Shown piece after piece: positions 14,810-22,406 of a stretch of DNA of 23,276 bases. Source of the DNA: Phyllobacteriaceae bacterium (lineage in GTDB: Bacteria > Pseudomonadota > Alphaproteobacteria > Rhizobiales > Rhizobiaceae); NCBI GenBank assembly GCA_024645155.1, contig JAHEGF010000016.1:1-23276 (forward strand), written 5' to 3'. A model generated the notes under the pieces. The model ran no database searches and had not been told where the DNA came from. It was given only the letters and a program-made list of their open reading frames with translations. The position numbers and the translations under genes were made by a program. The first letter of the stretch is position 1. Every line of letters starts with the position of its first letter.

Positions 14810-15328
14810 ATGACACAACAACAGCAGTTGGCCAAATATCTGAATCTTGGTCTCGTGGTTGCCTTCCCGGTTGCATGGTTTGCGCCGCTGCTGAAAACCG
14901 GACTGTTGCCGCAATGGCAGATGCCTTCATGGCTTGGCGGTAGTACGCTGTTTGCACCGGATACCATTACCGTGGTGTCCGGTCTTCAAAAGCTCTGGCA
15001 AACCGATGTTTTCCTGGCTCTCGCCGTGACCTTTTTTGCGCTGGTGGCACCGATACTGAAATGTCTCGGCATGAGCCTCATCCATTTCAACCTGCTCAAG
15101 TCTTCCACCCAGCCGATGATCGCCGTCATTGGGAAACTTGCCATGGCCGATATTTTTATCCTTGCGCTCTACATTGTCATCGCCAAGGGCATCGGCGTCG
15201 GCACGATTTCCATCGCCTGGGGGCTCTATCTCTTCACCGCCGCGGTGATGGCTTCGTTGTTTGTGTCGTTTGTCGAGAAGGGGAAGGCCTCTCCTGCTGA
15301 GGGAGAGAAAGCGAAATCAACATTTTAG
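14810..15328 (+). CDS. PqiA-like integral membrane protein
   Basis: The 172 residues match one half of paraquat-inducible protein A, an inner-membrane family whose E. coli members work with MCE proteins in lipid traffic between the membranes. About four hydrophobic helices are seen: near 12-31, 60-84, 103-124 and 130-152. Between the second and third lies the family-like segment LLKSSTQPMIAVIGKLAMADIFILALYI, where 'mlDvFvval' is typical of PqiA. GAGGAA lies about 8 bp before ATG 14810. No MCE (pqiB) or pqiC gene adjoins it, so it stands alone here. The N-terminal zinc-ribbon half of some PqiA proteins is absent; single-unit versions of about this length are common in Rhizobiales. The C-terminal tail is charged (EKGKASPAEGEKAK). 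Confidence 0.75.
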   Translation: MTQQQQLAKYLNLGLVVAFPVAWFAPLLKTGLLPQWQMPSWLGGSTLFAPDTITVVSGLQKLWQTDVFLALAVTFFALVAPILKCLGMSLIHFNLLKSSTQPMIAVIGKLAMADIFILALYIVIAKGIGVGTISIAWGLYLFTAAVMASLFVSFVEKGKASPAEGEKAKSTF

Positions 15329-15399
15329 CATGCGAACTGACGGACAAGCTTAGATTTCACATAAGCAGTGAAAATCGTGGGCGGTGTGTTCGCGAGACC

Positions 15400-18003
15400 T
15401 CAAACCCCGTCCACGAAATTCTCCAGCACCCTTTTTTGCCCGGCCTTGTCGAAGTCGATGGTCAGCTTGTTGCCGTCGATGGCGGTGATGTTGCCGTTGC
15501 CGAACTTCATGTGAAAGACCCGGTCACCGACTGCAAAGCGCGACGGTTCACCGGCAACCGACTTGGCTACCAGCTCGCCCTCGATGGTGCGGCCCTTGAC
15601 CGAGCCGCGCCCGGCGCCGAAACCTGAATCGGCCTCGCCATAGCCAATACGTTCGACTGCATGGCCCGAACGCGTGCCCCAGTTTTCGCGGGTTGACGCG
15701 GAGCGGTTGGCTTGGGCGCGTTTCCAGCCCGGCGTTTCATAGGAATTGTCGAAGGGATCTGCGCTGTCAAAGCGCGATGTGCCGTAGGCGTTTCCCGTCA
15801 TGCGCCCACCGCCGTAGCCGCCATAGGATTGGCCGTCCTCGGCGATTTCGACATGAGCCTCGGGCAGTTCGTCAATGAATCGCGACGGCATGGTCGATTG
15901 CCACAAGCCGTGGATGCGGCGGTTGGACACGAACCAGATGTGGCAATTGCGCTTGGCGCGGGTGACGCCGACATAGGCGAGGCGGCGTTCCTCCTCCAGC
16001 CCGGCGCGGCCACCTTCGTCCAGCGAGCGCTGGTGCGGAAAAAGGCCTTCCTCCCAACCGGGCAGGAATACGGTTTCGAATTCCAGGCCCTTGGCCGAAT
16101 GCAATGTCATGATGTTGACGGCGTCGAGGTCCTCGGCCTGTTCGGCATCCATAACCAGCGAGACATGTTCGAGAAAACCGCGCAGGCTCTCATATTCCTC
16201 CATGGAGCGGATCAGTTCCTTGAGGTTTTCGAGGCGTCCGGGCGCATCGGCCGAACGGTCGTTCTGCCACATCGCCGTGTAGCCGCTTTCCTCGAGGATC
16301 GTTTCGGCCAGTTCGGTATGTGGCGTGCGGTCGAGCGCAGCCTGCCAGCGGCGGAAGTTCTCGACCACCTGGCGCAACGCCGCGCGCGGCTTGGGCTTCA
16401 TCTCTTCTGTGGCGGCAAGTTCCTCGGCGGCGTCGAGCATCGGAAGCGAACCGGCGCGGGCAACCTCATGGAGCTGGCGTATGGATGCCTCGCCGAGGCC
16501 GCGCTTGGGCGTGTTGACGATGCGCTCGAAGGCGAGGTCGTCCGCGCCCTGGGCGACGACGCGCAGATAGGCCATGGCATCGCGGATCTCCATGCGCTCG
16601 TAAAAACGCGGCCCGCCAATGACGCGATAGTTGAGGCCAAGCGTAACAAAGCGGTCCTCGAACTCGCGCATCTGAAACGAGGCGCGAACCAGAATGGCCA
16701 TGTTGTTGAGCTGATGACCTTGGCGCTGGGCGGCCTCGATCTCGTCGCCCACGGCTCGGGCCTCCTCTTCGGAATCCCAGGCGGCGTGAACCTTGACCCT
16801 GGCGTCTTCGGGGTCAGCCGCATCGGTAAACAGCGTCTTGCCGAGCCTGCCCTCATTGTGGCCGATCAAATGGGAAGCTGCGCCCAGAATATGCGCCGTG
16901 GAGCGGTAGTTGCGTTCGAGGCGGATGACGGTGGCGCCGGGGAAATCCTTTTCGAAGCGCAGAATATTGTCGACATCAGCGCCGCGCCAGCCATAGATCG
17001 ACTGGTCGTCATCGCCGACACAGCAAACATTTGGCGGCGATGAAAGAGCGCTGGTTTTTCTGTTTTCCGCAACTGCATCCGCGCTTGCGCCTGCCAATCC
17101 GGGATCTTGGGGGCCGGCACTTTCGCCAGCTGCGAAAGCTCGCCCTGCCGCGGATGGACCGGTGTCCGATTGCGGACGCTGGCACAACAGCCTTAGCCAG
17201 AGGTACTGCGCCGTGTTGGTGTCCTGGTATTCGTCGACGAGGATGTATTTGAAGCGGCGATGGTAATCCTTCAGGATATCGGGATTGTCGCGAAGAATGC
17301 GGATTGGATGGGTGAGCAGGTCGCCGAAGTCGCAAGCATTCAGCGTTTTCAGCCGTTCCTGGTAGGCTCTATAGAGCTCGCGGCCCTTGCCGTTGGCGAA
17401 TGCGCGGGCGTCGCCCTCGGCAATGTCGTCCGGCGCCTGTCCCTTGTTTTTCCAGTTGTCGATCATCATGGCGAACTGTCGTGCCGGCCAGCGCTTGTCA
17501 TCTAGATTTTCCGCCTGGATCAATTGCTTGAGCAGGCGGATGACGTCGTCGGTGTCAAGGATCGTGAAATTGGAGCGCAGTCCCGCCAGTTCGGCGTGGC
17601 GGCGCAGGATCTTGACGCCGATGGAATGGAATGTGCCGAGCCATGGCATGCCTTCGATGGCCTCACCGACCAGCGAGCCGATGCGTTCCTTCATTTCGCG
17701 CGCCGCCTTGTTGGTGAAGGTGACGGCGAGGATCTGGGAAGGAAACGCCCTGCCGGTCGCGAGAATATGAGCGATGCGCGTGGTTAGCACCCGTGTCTTG
17801 CCGGTTCCCGCACCGGCCAGCACCAGCACCGGTCCCTCGGTGGTTTCGACGGCGAGACGCTGTTCGGGGTTCAGGCCTTCTAGATAGGGCGCGGGTTCGC
17901 CACGGCGTGCCGCCATGGCGCGCGCGGCAATGCCCAGGCCGGGACCGCGCGAAGCGTCAGCCTGTGGTTCAATGTCCGGAAAATCGTCGGCCTGCCCACT
18001 CAT
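15400..18003 (-). CDS. uvrD: ATP-dependent DNA helicase UvrD/PcrA (superfamily 1A)
   Basis: UvrD is a 3'-5' helicase of nucleotide-excision and mismatch repair that also acts on stalled RNA polymerase. From ATG 18003 it has 867 residues, longer than E. coli UvrD (720). All SF1A motifs are present: Q motif LNPEQRLAV (44-52), Walker A AGAGTGKT (63-70), Walker B DEYQDTN (257-263), motif III GDDDQSIYGWRG (from 330), LERNYRS, MTLHSAKGLEF and RRLAYVGVTRA. The C-terminus keeps the PcrA-type Tudor-like module (VGDRVFHMKFGNGNITAI). About 48 residues rich in Ala, Gly, Ser and Pro (277-324) are inserted between motifs II and III. The frame runs upstream to 18087, but the earlier residues look like translated leader; MSGQADDF at 18003 resembles rhizobial UvrD N-termini. 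The ribosome site is weak. A disordered Gly/Ser/Tyr-rich linker precedes the C-terminal module. Confidence 0.95.
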   Translation of the reverse strand: MSGQADDFPDIEPQADASRGPGLGIAARAMAARRGEPAPYLEGLNPEQRLAVETTEGPVLVLAGAGTGKTRVLTTRIAHILATGRAFPSQILAVTFTNKAAREMKERIGSLVGEAIEGMPWLGTFHSIGVKILRRHAELAGLRSNFTILDTDDVIRLLKQLIQAENLDDKRWPARQFAMMIDNWKNKGQAPDDIAEGDARAFANGKGRELYRAYQERLKTLNACDFGDLLTHPIRILRDNPDILKDYHRRFKYILVDEYQDTNTAQYLWLRLLCQRPQSDTGPSAAGRAFAAGESAGPQDPGLAGASADAVAENRKTSALSSPPNVCCVGDDDQSIYGWRGADVDNILRFEKDFPGATVIRLERNYRSTAHILGAASHLIGHNEGRLGKTLFTDAADPEDARVKVHAAWDSEEEARAVGDEIEAAQRQGHQLNNMAILVRASFQMREFEDRFVTLGLNYRVIGGPRFYERMEIRDAMAYLRVVAQGADDLAFERIVNTPKRGLGEASIRQLHEVARAGSLPMLDAAEELAATEEMKPKPRAALRQVVENFRRWQAALDRTPHTELAETILEESGYTAMWQNDRSADAPGRLENLKELIRSMEEYESLRGFLEHVSLVMDAEQAEDLDAVNIMTLHSAKGLEFETVFLPGWEEGLFPHQRSLDEGGRAGLEEERRLAYVGVTRAKRNCHIWFVSNRRIHGLWQSTMPSRFIDELPEAHVEIAEDGQSYGGYGGGRMTGNAYGTSRFDSADPFDNSYETPGWKRAQANRSASTRENWGTRSGHAVERIGYGEADSGFGAGRGSVKGRTIEGELVAKSVAGEPSRFAVGDRVFHMKFGNGNITAIDGNKLTIDFDKAGQKRVLENFVDGV

Positions 18004-18266
18004 TACACCCGAATGTAGTGATTCGGGGTCAAAAGACCAGACAAATGGGGAACGGGTTATTTTTAGCTGAACGGTCTGCGAGTCCATTTACTCATAATTG
18101 ACCGTGAGTGAGTACGGATTTCTTGTTAAAAATACTATTTTACAAATTGACATATACTTTTGTTACTTAAATTATTGGTCGGTGCGCTATGAATTAGTTT
18201 GTAAAAAACACTAACTCTATTCGAAGTAATAGTAATGTTGGGAGCTATCTGGATAGCCCTCAGTTT
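18004..18266. other. AT-rich spacer between uvrD and the IS remnant
   Basis: No gene is seen. By my count only 12 of 60 bases are G or C at 18121-18180, and 19 of 60 at 18181-18240, far below the rest of the window. The uvrD promoter must lie in the part nearest 18004. The AT-rich part could be foreign DNA brought in around the insertion sequence, or a favoured target for it. TACTCA (18090s) and TGAGTGAGTA (18105-18114) form a loose inverted repeat in front of uvrD. Confidence 0.55.
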
Positions 18267-18601
18267 TGAGCCTCCCCGATTGAATTGGTCCACCCTATTG
18301 TTGAGTAGAAGGAGGACCATTGATGGGTATCAAACGTCACAAACCGGAAGAGATAGTCTCGAAACTGCGCCAGGTCGATGTGCTGGTTGGGCAGGGAATG
18401 AGCCGCCCAGATGCGATCCGTCATGTTAGTATCACAGAACAGGCCTACTACCGCTGGCGCAAGCAATTCGGCGGCATGGGAACCGACCAGTTGAAGGAGT
18501 TGAAGAAGCTGCAGAAAGAGAACGAGCAGCTTCGTCGAGCCGTTGCTGATCTGACCATCGACTAACAGATGTTGTCTGAGGCCGCCCGGGGAAACTCCCG
18601 T
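18267..18601 (+). mobile_element. Remnant of an IS3-family insertion sequence
   Basis: The element keeps its left part: a probable terminal sequence starting TGAGCCTCCCCGATTGAATT at 18267, a ribosome site GGAGG (18311-18315) and most of orfA. The orfB transposase with the DDE catalytic domain is absent, and no reverse complement of the left end is found before clc, whose stop lies at 18611-18613. The copy therefore lost about two thirds of its length and cannot move by itself. Both borders are estimates: the left from the TG start usual for IS3 ends, the right from where similarity to orfA ends. Confidence 0.7.
18323..18601 (+). pseudogene. IS3-family transposase OrfA, premature stop, no OrfB
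   Basis: OrfA of IS3 elements is the DNA-binding part of the OrfAB transposase. The 80 codons from ATG 18323 show the helix-turn-helix (KPEEIVSKLRQVDVLVGQG, then AIRHVSITEQAYYRWRKQFG) and a leucine-zipper-like helix (DQLKELKKLQKENEQLRRAV). Relatives continue '..DLTLDKxILxEAARGN'. Here DLTID is followed by TAA (18563-18565), and the same frame goes on with QMLSEAARGN up to about 18595. The stop therefore stands where a Lys codon (AAA or AAG) is expected, a nonsense mutation in an already truncated copy. GGAGG lies 7 bp upstream, so the short protein could still be made. A TTG at 18320 could also start it. Confidence 0.75.
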
Positions 18602-18610
18602 CCCGCTGCG

Positions 18611-20242
18611 CTACCGGTGCTCTTCCTCGCTCGCCGCCACCAAGGCGCGGTTGAAATAGCGCAGGGCACGCACCTGGCTCGCCCAGGCAATGATCTTGCC
18701 GGGATCGCGAGGATCGACAACCGGCAGGCGCGTATAGCCACCGGTGTCAAATGCTCGCAGTGCTGCTTCCAGTGTGTCTTCGGCTTTCAGCGACGGTGTT
18801 CCTGCGCTTTTGTCAAACGGCTCGCCGTCTTCATCGGGATCGACCGGTTCCATGAAGTCGCGTACCTTGGTTGTTGCGGTCACCGTGCGATGAGGACCGT
18901 CCTGCACGAACAGGCCGCGCATTTCCAACTGCCAGTGGAACCAGGAATGGCCATGGATGGCCTGGGTAATGCCGTGGGCTATTGCCACCGTCAAAAGCAG
19001 TGCCACAGACAGCGCATAGCCTCCGGTCAGTTCGAAAACGATCATGGTGGTGGATATGGGAGCACCGAGAACGGCACCCGCAACCGCGCCCATGCCGAGG
19101 ATGGCATAGAGCCCGTGGCTGGACGCCAACTCGGGGAATGCCGACGCCGAAATGACACCAAAGGCGCCGCCGCCAACAGCGCCCAGATATAGCGCTGGAG
19201 AGAATATGCCGCCGCCGAAACGCGAGGCAAGCGTGATCGCAGTGGCAATTGTCTTGGTGAAGATCAGCACCAGCATCAGCACCAGCGGCATCTGGTTCCA
19301 AAGCGCCATGTCGGTGACTTCGTATCCGACGCCGAGAACATGCGGAAAGAATACGGCGATGGCACCAACCATAACACCGCCGATGACCGGACGGGACCAC
19401 AGTGGAACATCGTAGTTGCGGGCGATGTAGTCGGCGGCAAACAGCGCAAACTGGAACAGGATGGCAATTGCTGCGCTGGTAATGCCAAGCAACGCAAAGG
19501 CCGGGAATTCCCAGTAGGAGGTGATTTGGTAGGCGGGCACGAAGAACGCGGCCGAATCGCCAAACCACATGCGCGACAGTACTGCGCCGCCGGTCGACGC
19601 TATGACAATCGGAACGAATGAGCGCATGGCGTAGTGCCCGAGGATCACCTCGTGGGCAAACAGTACGCCGGCGATCGGGGCGTTGAACGAGGCTGATATC
19701 GCGCTGGCGACACCAGCCGCCAGTATTGTTCGCCGGCTCCATTCGGGCAGTTTGCTATGCTCGGTGACAATAGCGGCCAACGTCGCGCCAAGGTGGATAA
19801 CCGGGCCTTCACGGCCGGCACTGGCGCCAAAGCCGAGCGATATGGTTGTGACCAGTGCCGACCACAAGCCGTCGCGCTTGCCAAGGCGCCGTCCCGACAG
19901 GGCCCGCGCCTCGATGACATCGGCCACGGAACCGCAACGCCGCGCGGGAAGCCGATTGAGTAGCGCCCCGACGATGATGCCACCGGCGACCGGGCCGAGG
20001 AACAGGTAGAACCAGGGAAGGTCTTTCGCCGCACTCAGGACCTTTTCGGATCGGGTACCAAGCCAGAACAACTGAAAGAAACCGATCAACTCGCGAAAGA
20101 TGACGGCAGCGATGGCGACCGCAAATCCGATCGCCAAACACAACAGCCAAACAGCTGGCTGTCGGGTCTCCAGAAACTGTTTCAGGTTCGGACTGACCCA
20201 GGTGACCAGCAATTCGGGGATGCGCTTGACCGGGATTGGCAT
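18611..20242 (-). CDS. CLC-family chloride transporter with C-terminal CBS region
   Basis: CLC proteins are inner-membrane dimers that pass chloride through each subunit, as channels or as H+/Cl- exchangers. The 543 residues comprise a ~430-residue membrane part and a C-terminal CBS-like stretch (VRDFMEP ... GYTRLPVVDPRDPGKIIAW). The gating glutamate is Glu145 in AGREGP, and the GxFxP motif is present as GGGIFSPALYLGA. Other ion-path residues differ from E. coli ClcA: the GSGIP loop reads CGSVAD (103-108), the internal proton glutamate is replaced by Val (FAHEVILG, E. coli FIIEEMRP), and the pore Tyr appears as Phe (HSWFHWQL). It is therefore uncertain whether it exchanges protons. The C-terminus EEEHR looks native, so the IS remnant just beyond the stop has not cut the gene. 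The thioesterase gene ends 11 bp upstream on the same strand. Confidence 0.9.
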   Translation of the reverse strand: MPIPVKRIPELLVTWVSPNLKQFLETRQPAVWLLCLAIGFAVAIAAVIFRELIGFFQLFWLGTRSEKVLSAAKDLPWFYLFLGPVAGGIIVGALLNRLPARRCGSVADVIEARALSGRRLGKRDGLWSALVTTISLGFGASAGREGPVIHLGATLAAIVTEHSKLPEWSRRTILAAGVASAISASFNAPIAGVLFAHEVILGHYAMRSFVPIVIASTGGAVLSRMWFGDSAAFFVPAYQITSYWEFPAFALLGITSAAIAILFQFALFAADYIARNYDVPLWSRPVIGGVMVGAIAVFFPHVLGVGYEVTDMALWNQMPLVLMLVLIFTKTIATAITLASRFGGGIFSPALYLGAVGGGAFGVISASAFPELASSHGLYAILGMGAVAGAVLGAPISTTMIVFELTGGYALSVALLLTVAIAHGITQAIHGHSWFHWQLEMRGLFVQDGPHRTVTATTKVRDFMEPVDPDEDGEPFDKSAGTPSLKAEDTLEAALRAFDTGGYTRLPVVDPRDPGKIIAWASQVRALRYFNRALVAASEEEHR

Positions 20243-20253
20243 TCAGGCCTGCC

Positions 20254-20739
20254 TCAACGGTCTTTCCGCCGGATACCGATCGAACGACTGATATCCTTCG
20301 GAGTTGGAAGAGCCGCGTGGGAAGCATGCATGGCTTTGACATTTGCAAGTATTTCGGGCGGGAATGGCGACACTTTAGGGCCAGACATGTCAATGTGCAG
20401 ATACAGCGTTTCACTGGTAGCCGCCAGCCAGCCGTCGCGGTGCCGCAGTTCCTTGTAGACATGCAGCCGCTTTTCGTCGCAGTCATGAAGATGAAAGCTG
20501 CAAATGGTGTCATCACCCAGGTGAAGCTCACGTACATAACAGACGTGGATTTCGGCCGTGTAGAGTGTCAGCTTGCGGTTGCGGGCATAATTCGGCCCCA
20601 TGCCCAAGGCTTCGAATGCATCGTCGGCACAGCGGTCGAACAGGACGTTATAGTATGCCATGTTCATATGGCCATTATAGTCGATCCAGCCGTCTTCCAC
20701 CGGGCGGATTTTGGAGAGAAAAGGCGTTGGTGCATTCAT
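20254..20739 (-). CDS. Hot-dog-fold acyl-CoA thioesterase (4HBT-like)
   Basis: This 161-residue protein belongs to the 4-hydroxybenzoyl-CoA thioesterase group of hot-dog enzymes, which hydrolyse acyl-CoA thioesters in the cytoplasm. The family signature is clear near the N-terminus: DGWIDYNGHMNMAYYNVLFD, matching the 'DxxGHmNnxxYl' loop and the start of the long central helix. The following strands are YTAEIHVCYVRELHLGDDTI and GWLAATSETLYLHIDM. Similar proteins occur beside carnitine and betaine catabolism genes in Rhizobiales, where they act as thioesterases for betainyl-CoA, but no such genes are visible here, so the substrate is open. It starts at ATG 20739, divergent from the flavoprotein at 20870, and probably shares a transcript with the CLC gene 11 bp downstream. 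Confidence 0.87.
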   Translation of the reverse strand: MNAPTPFLSKIRPVEDGWIDYNGHMNMAYYNVLFDRCADDAFEALGMGPNYARNRKLTLYTAEIHVCYVRELHLGDDTICSFHLHDCDEKRLHVYKELRHRDGWLAATSETLYLHIDMSGPKVSPFPPEILANVKAMHASHAALPTPKDISRSIGIRRKDR

Positions 20740-20869
20740 CGTGCAGTTTCCGTTGCATGGACAGAAGGCTTGATTCCTGAAACACGATCAGGACAAAGTG
20801 CGTTGATGTGCAGATTACCGATCAGCAGAGCTTCCACAAGGCCGCGGGATCGGGGCAGGAGATAAATAC

Positions 20870-22282
20870 ATGAATATTGCAGAGCCGGCATTGTTGAAGC
20901 GAGACGAAACGGGCATCGCGAAGGTCACCGGAATTCTCAAACAAAGGTTCGGGGAGCGTTTCCATACCGGCAAGTCGGTACGTGAACAGCATGCGCATAC
21001 AACCACCTACATACCCTCCCAGTTGCCCGATGGTGTCGTCTTTCCGGAAAATGGAGATGAAATCCAGGAGATCGTGCGGGTCTGTTCGGAACACGAGGTA
21101 CCGATCATCCCGTTCGGGATCGGCTCGTCGCTTGAAGGTCATGTCAATGCGCCAGGCGGTGGCATATCGGTGGACATGTCGCAGATGAACCGGATTCTTA
21201 CGGTCAACGCCGAGGACCTCGACTGTGTGGTGGAACCTGGAGTCACACGCGAACAGCTCAACACATATCTTCGTGATACCGGGCTGTTTTTTCCCATCGA
21301 TCCGGGTGCAAATGCCACGCTTGGCGGTATGGCGGCGACACGCGCGTCAGGCACTACTGCGGTGCGCTACGGGACGATGAAAGACAATGTGATGGCAGTG
21401 ACCGCGGTGATGGCCGACGGCCGGCATATCAAGACCGGGCAGCGTGCGCGCAAGTCATCGGCCGGCTACGATCTGACCCGTTTGCTGGTCGGGTCTGAGG
21501 GCACGCTGGGAATTTTCACGTCGCTGACACTCAAATTGCAGGGAATCCCGCAAGCGATCGCCGGCGGCGTTTGCCCGTTTCCAAGTGTTGATGCGGCCTG
21601 CAACGCAGTTATCGACACCTGCCAGATGGGCATACCGATGGCCCGTATCGAACTGGTCAACGAACTGGGCATGCAGGCGATGATCAACTATTCGAAGCTG
21701 GAGTACGACCCGTCGCCATGCCTGTTTGTCGAATTTCACGGAAGCGACGAGGGTGTCAAGGAACAGTCGGAGCTGTTTGGGGAGATTGCCGAAAGCCACG
21801 GTGGTGGGCCATTCAAATGGACAGCACAGGCCGAGGAGCGTGCGAAATTGTGGAAGGCACGCCATGATTCCTACTGGGCAGTGCTAACGCTGAGGCCGGG
21901 TGCACAGGGAATCACCACCGATGTCTGCGTGCCGATTTCGCGTTTGGCGCAATGCATTGCGGAGACTGAGGAGGATATCAGGGAATCCGGGTTCATTGCG
22001 CCGATCATTGGCCATGTGGGTGACGGCAACTTTCACGTCGTGGTGCTGATGGATCTGGAAAATCCCGACGAGATCAAGGCTGCCGAAAGTTTTGTAGCGC
22101 GGCTCAACAAGCGTGCCGTTGCCATGGACGGCACCTGCACGGGAGAGCACGGCATCGGGCAGGGCAAGATGAAATACCTGGTTGACGAACTCGGCGACAG
22201 TGTCGATTTCATGCGCGAGATCAAGCGCGCTCTCGATCCCAAGAACATTCTTAATCCGGGAAAGATCCTTCCGCCGAAGTGA
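20870..22282 (+). CDS. FAD-linked D-lactate dehydrogenase / glycolate oxidase GlcD-like
   Basis: This 470-residue flavoprotein oxidises a D-2-hydroxy acid, most likely D-lactate, to the keto acid and passes electrons to the respiratory chain. It has the PCMH-type FAD-binding N-terminal half, with PFGIGSSLEGHVNAPGGGIS, DPGANATLGGMAATRASGT and GSEGTLGIFTSLTL, and the FAD-oxidase C-terminal half with GHVGDGNFHVVVLMD and the flavin-site motif CTGEHGIGQGKMKYL. The length and the lack of accompanying glcE/glcF genes favour the single-subunit D-lactate dehydrogenase (cytochrome) type over the glycolate oxidase complex. AGGAGA (20857-20862) is a strong ribosome site 7 bp before ATG 20870. The 130-bp divergent spacer to the thioesterase must hold promoters for both; I see no clear operator in it. 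Related 2-hydroxyglutarate dehydrogenases cannot be fully excluded. Confidence 0.9.
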   Translation: MNIAEPALLKRDETGIAKVTGILKQRFGERFHTGKSVREQHAHTTTYIPSQLPDGVVFPENGDEIQEIVRVCSEHEVPIIPFGIGSSLEGHVNAPGGGISVDMSQMNRILTVNAEDLDCVVEPGVTREQLNTYLRDTGLFFPIDPGANATLGGMAATRASGTTAVRYGTMKDNVMAVTAVMADGRHIKTGQRARKSSAGYDLTRLLVGSEGTLGIFTSLTLKLQGIPQAIAGGVCPFPSVDAACNAVIDTCQMGIPMARIELVNELGMQAMINYSKLEYDPSPCLFVEFHGSDEGVKEQSELFGEIAESHGGGPFKWTAQAEERAKLWKARHDSYWAVLTLRPGAQGITTDVCVPISRLAQCIAETEEDIRESGFIAPIIGHVGDGNFHVVVLMDLENPDEIKAAESFVARLNKRAVAMDGTCTGEHGIGQGKMKYLVDELGDSVDFMREIKRALDPKNILNPGKILPPK

Positions 22283-22323
22283 GTAATGGCCCCTTCATCC
22301 GGCAAGACCCGGACATCGCCTCT

Positions 22324-22341
22324 TTATTGGCGCAACAATAA
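22324..22341. repeat. Small inverted repeat in the spacer before the AsmA gene
   Basis: TTATTG (22324-22329) and CAATAA (22336-22341) pair perfectly around a 6-base loop, 41 bp after the flavoprotein stop. The stem is short and AT-rich and lacks a T run, so it is a weak terminator at best; a protein-binding site for the asmA-like promoter is also possible. Nothing else stands out in 22283-22406. Confidence 0.3.
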
Positions 22342-22406
22342 GGCTATGCTGCGCGGATGGCTGCGACCGCACACATTTTTCTGATCGGAATTGAGACCGG
22401 GCCCTG

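Noticed and set aside
14471..14914. A 147-codon minus-strand frame across the 14.5-14.9 kb spacer
   Set aside because: It overlaps the well-supported PqiA-like gene on the other strand and the cyclase remnant, and looks like random translation with many Cys, Arg and Pro residues.
15712..17043. A 443-codon open frame on the plus strand
   Set aside because: It lies wholly opposite uvrD, whose complete set of helicase motifs fixes the coding strand. The plus-strand translation shows no family motif and is a codon-bias shadow.
18569..19192. A 207-codon plus-strand frame starting inside the IS remnant and running into clc
   Set aside because: The first residues are the tail of orfA and the rest is antisense to the CLC gene; no transposase OrfB motif is present.
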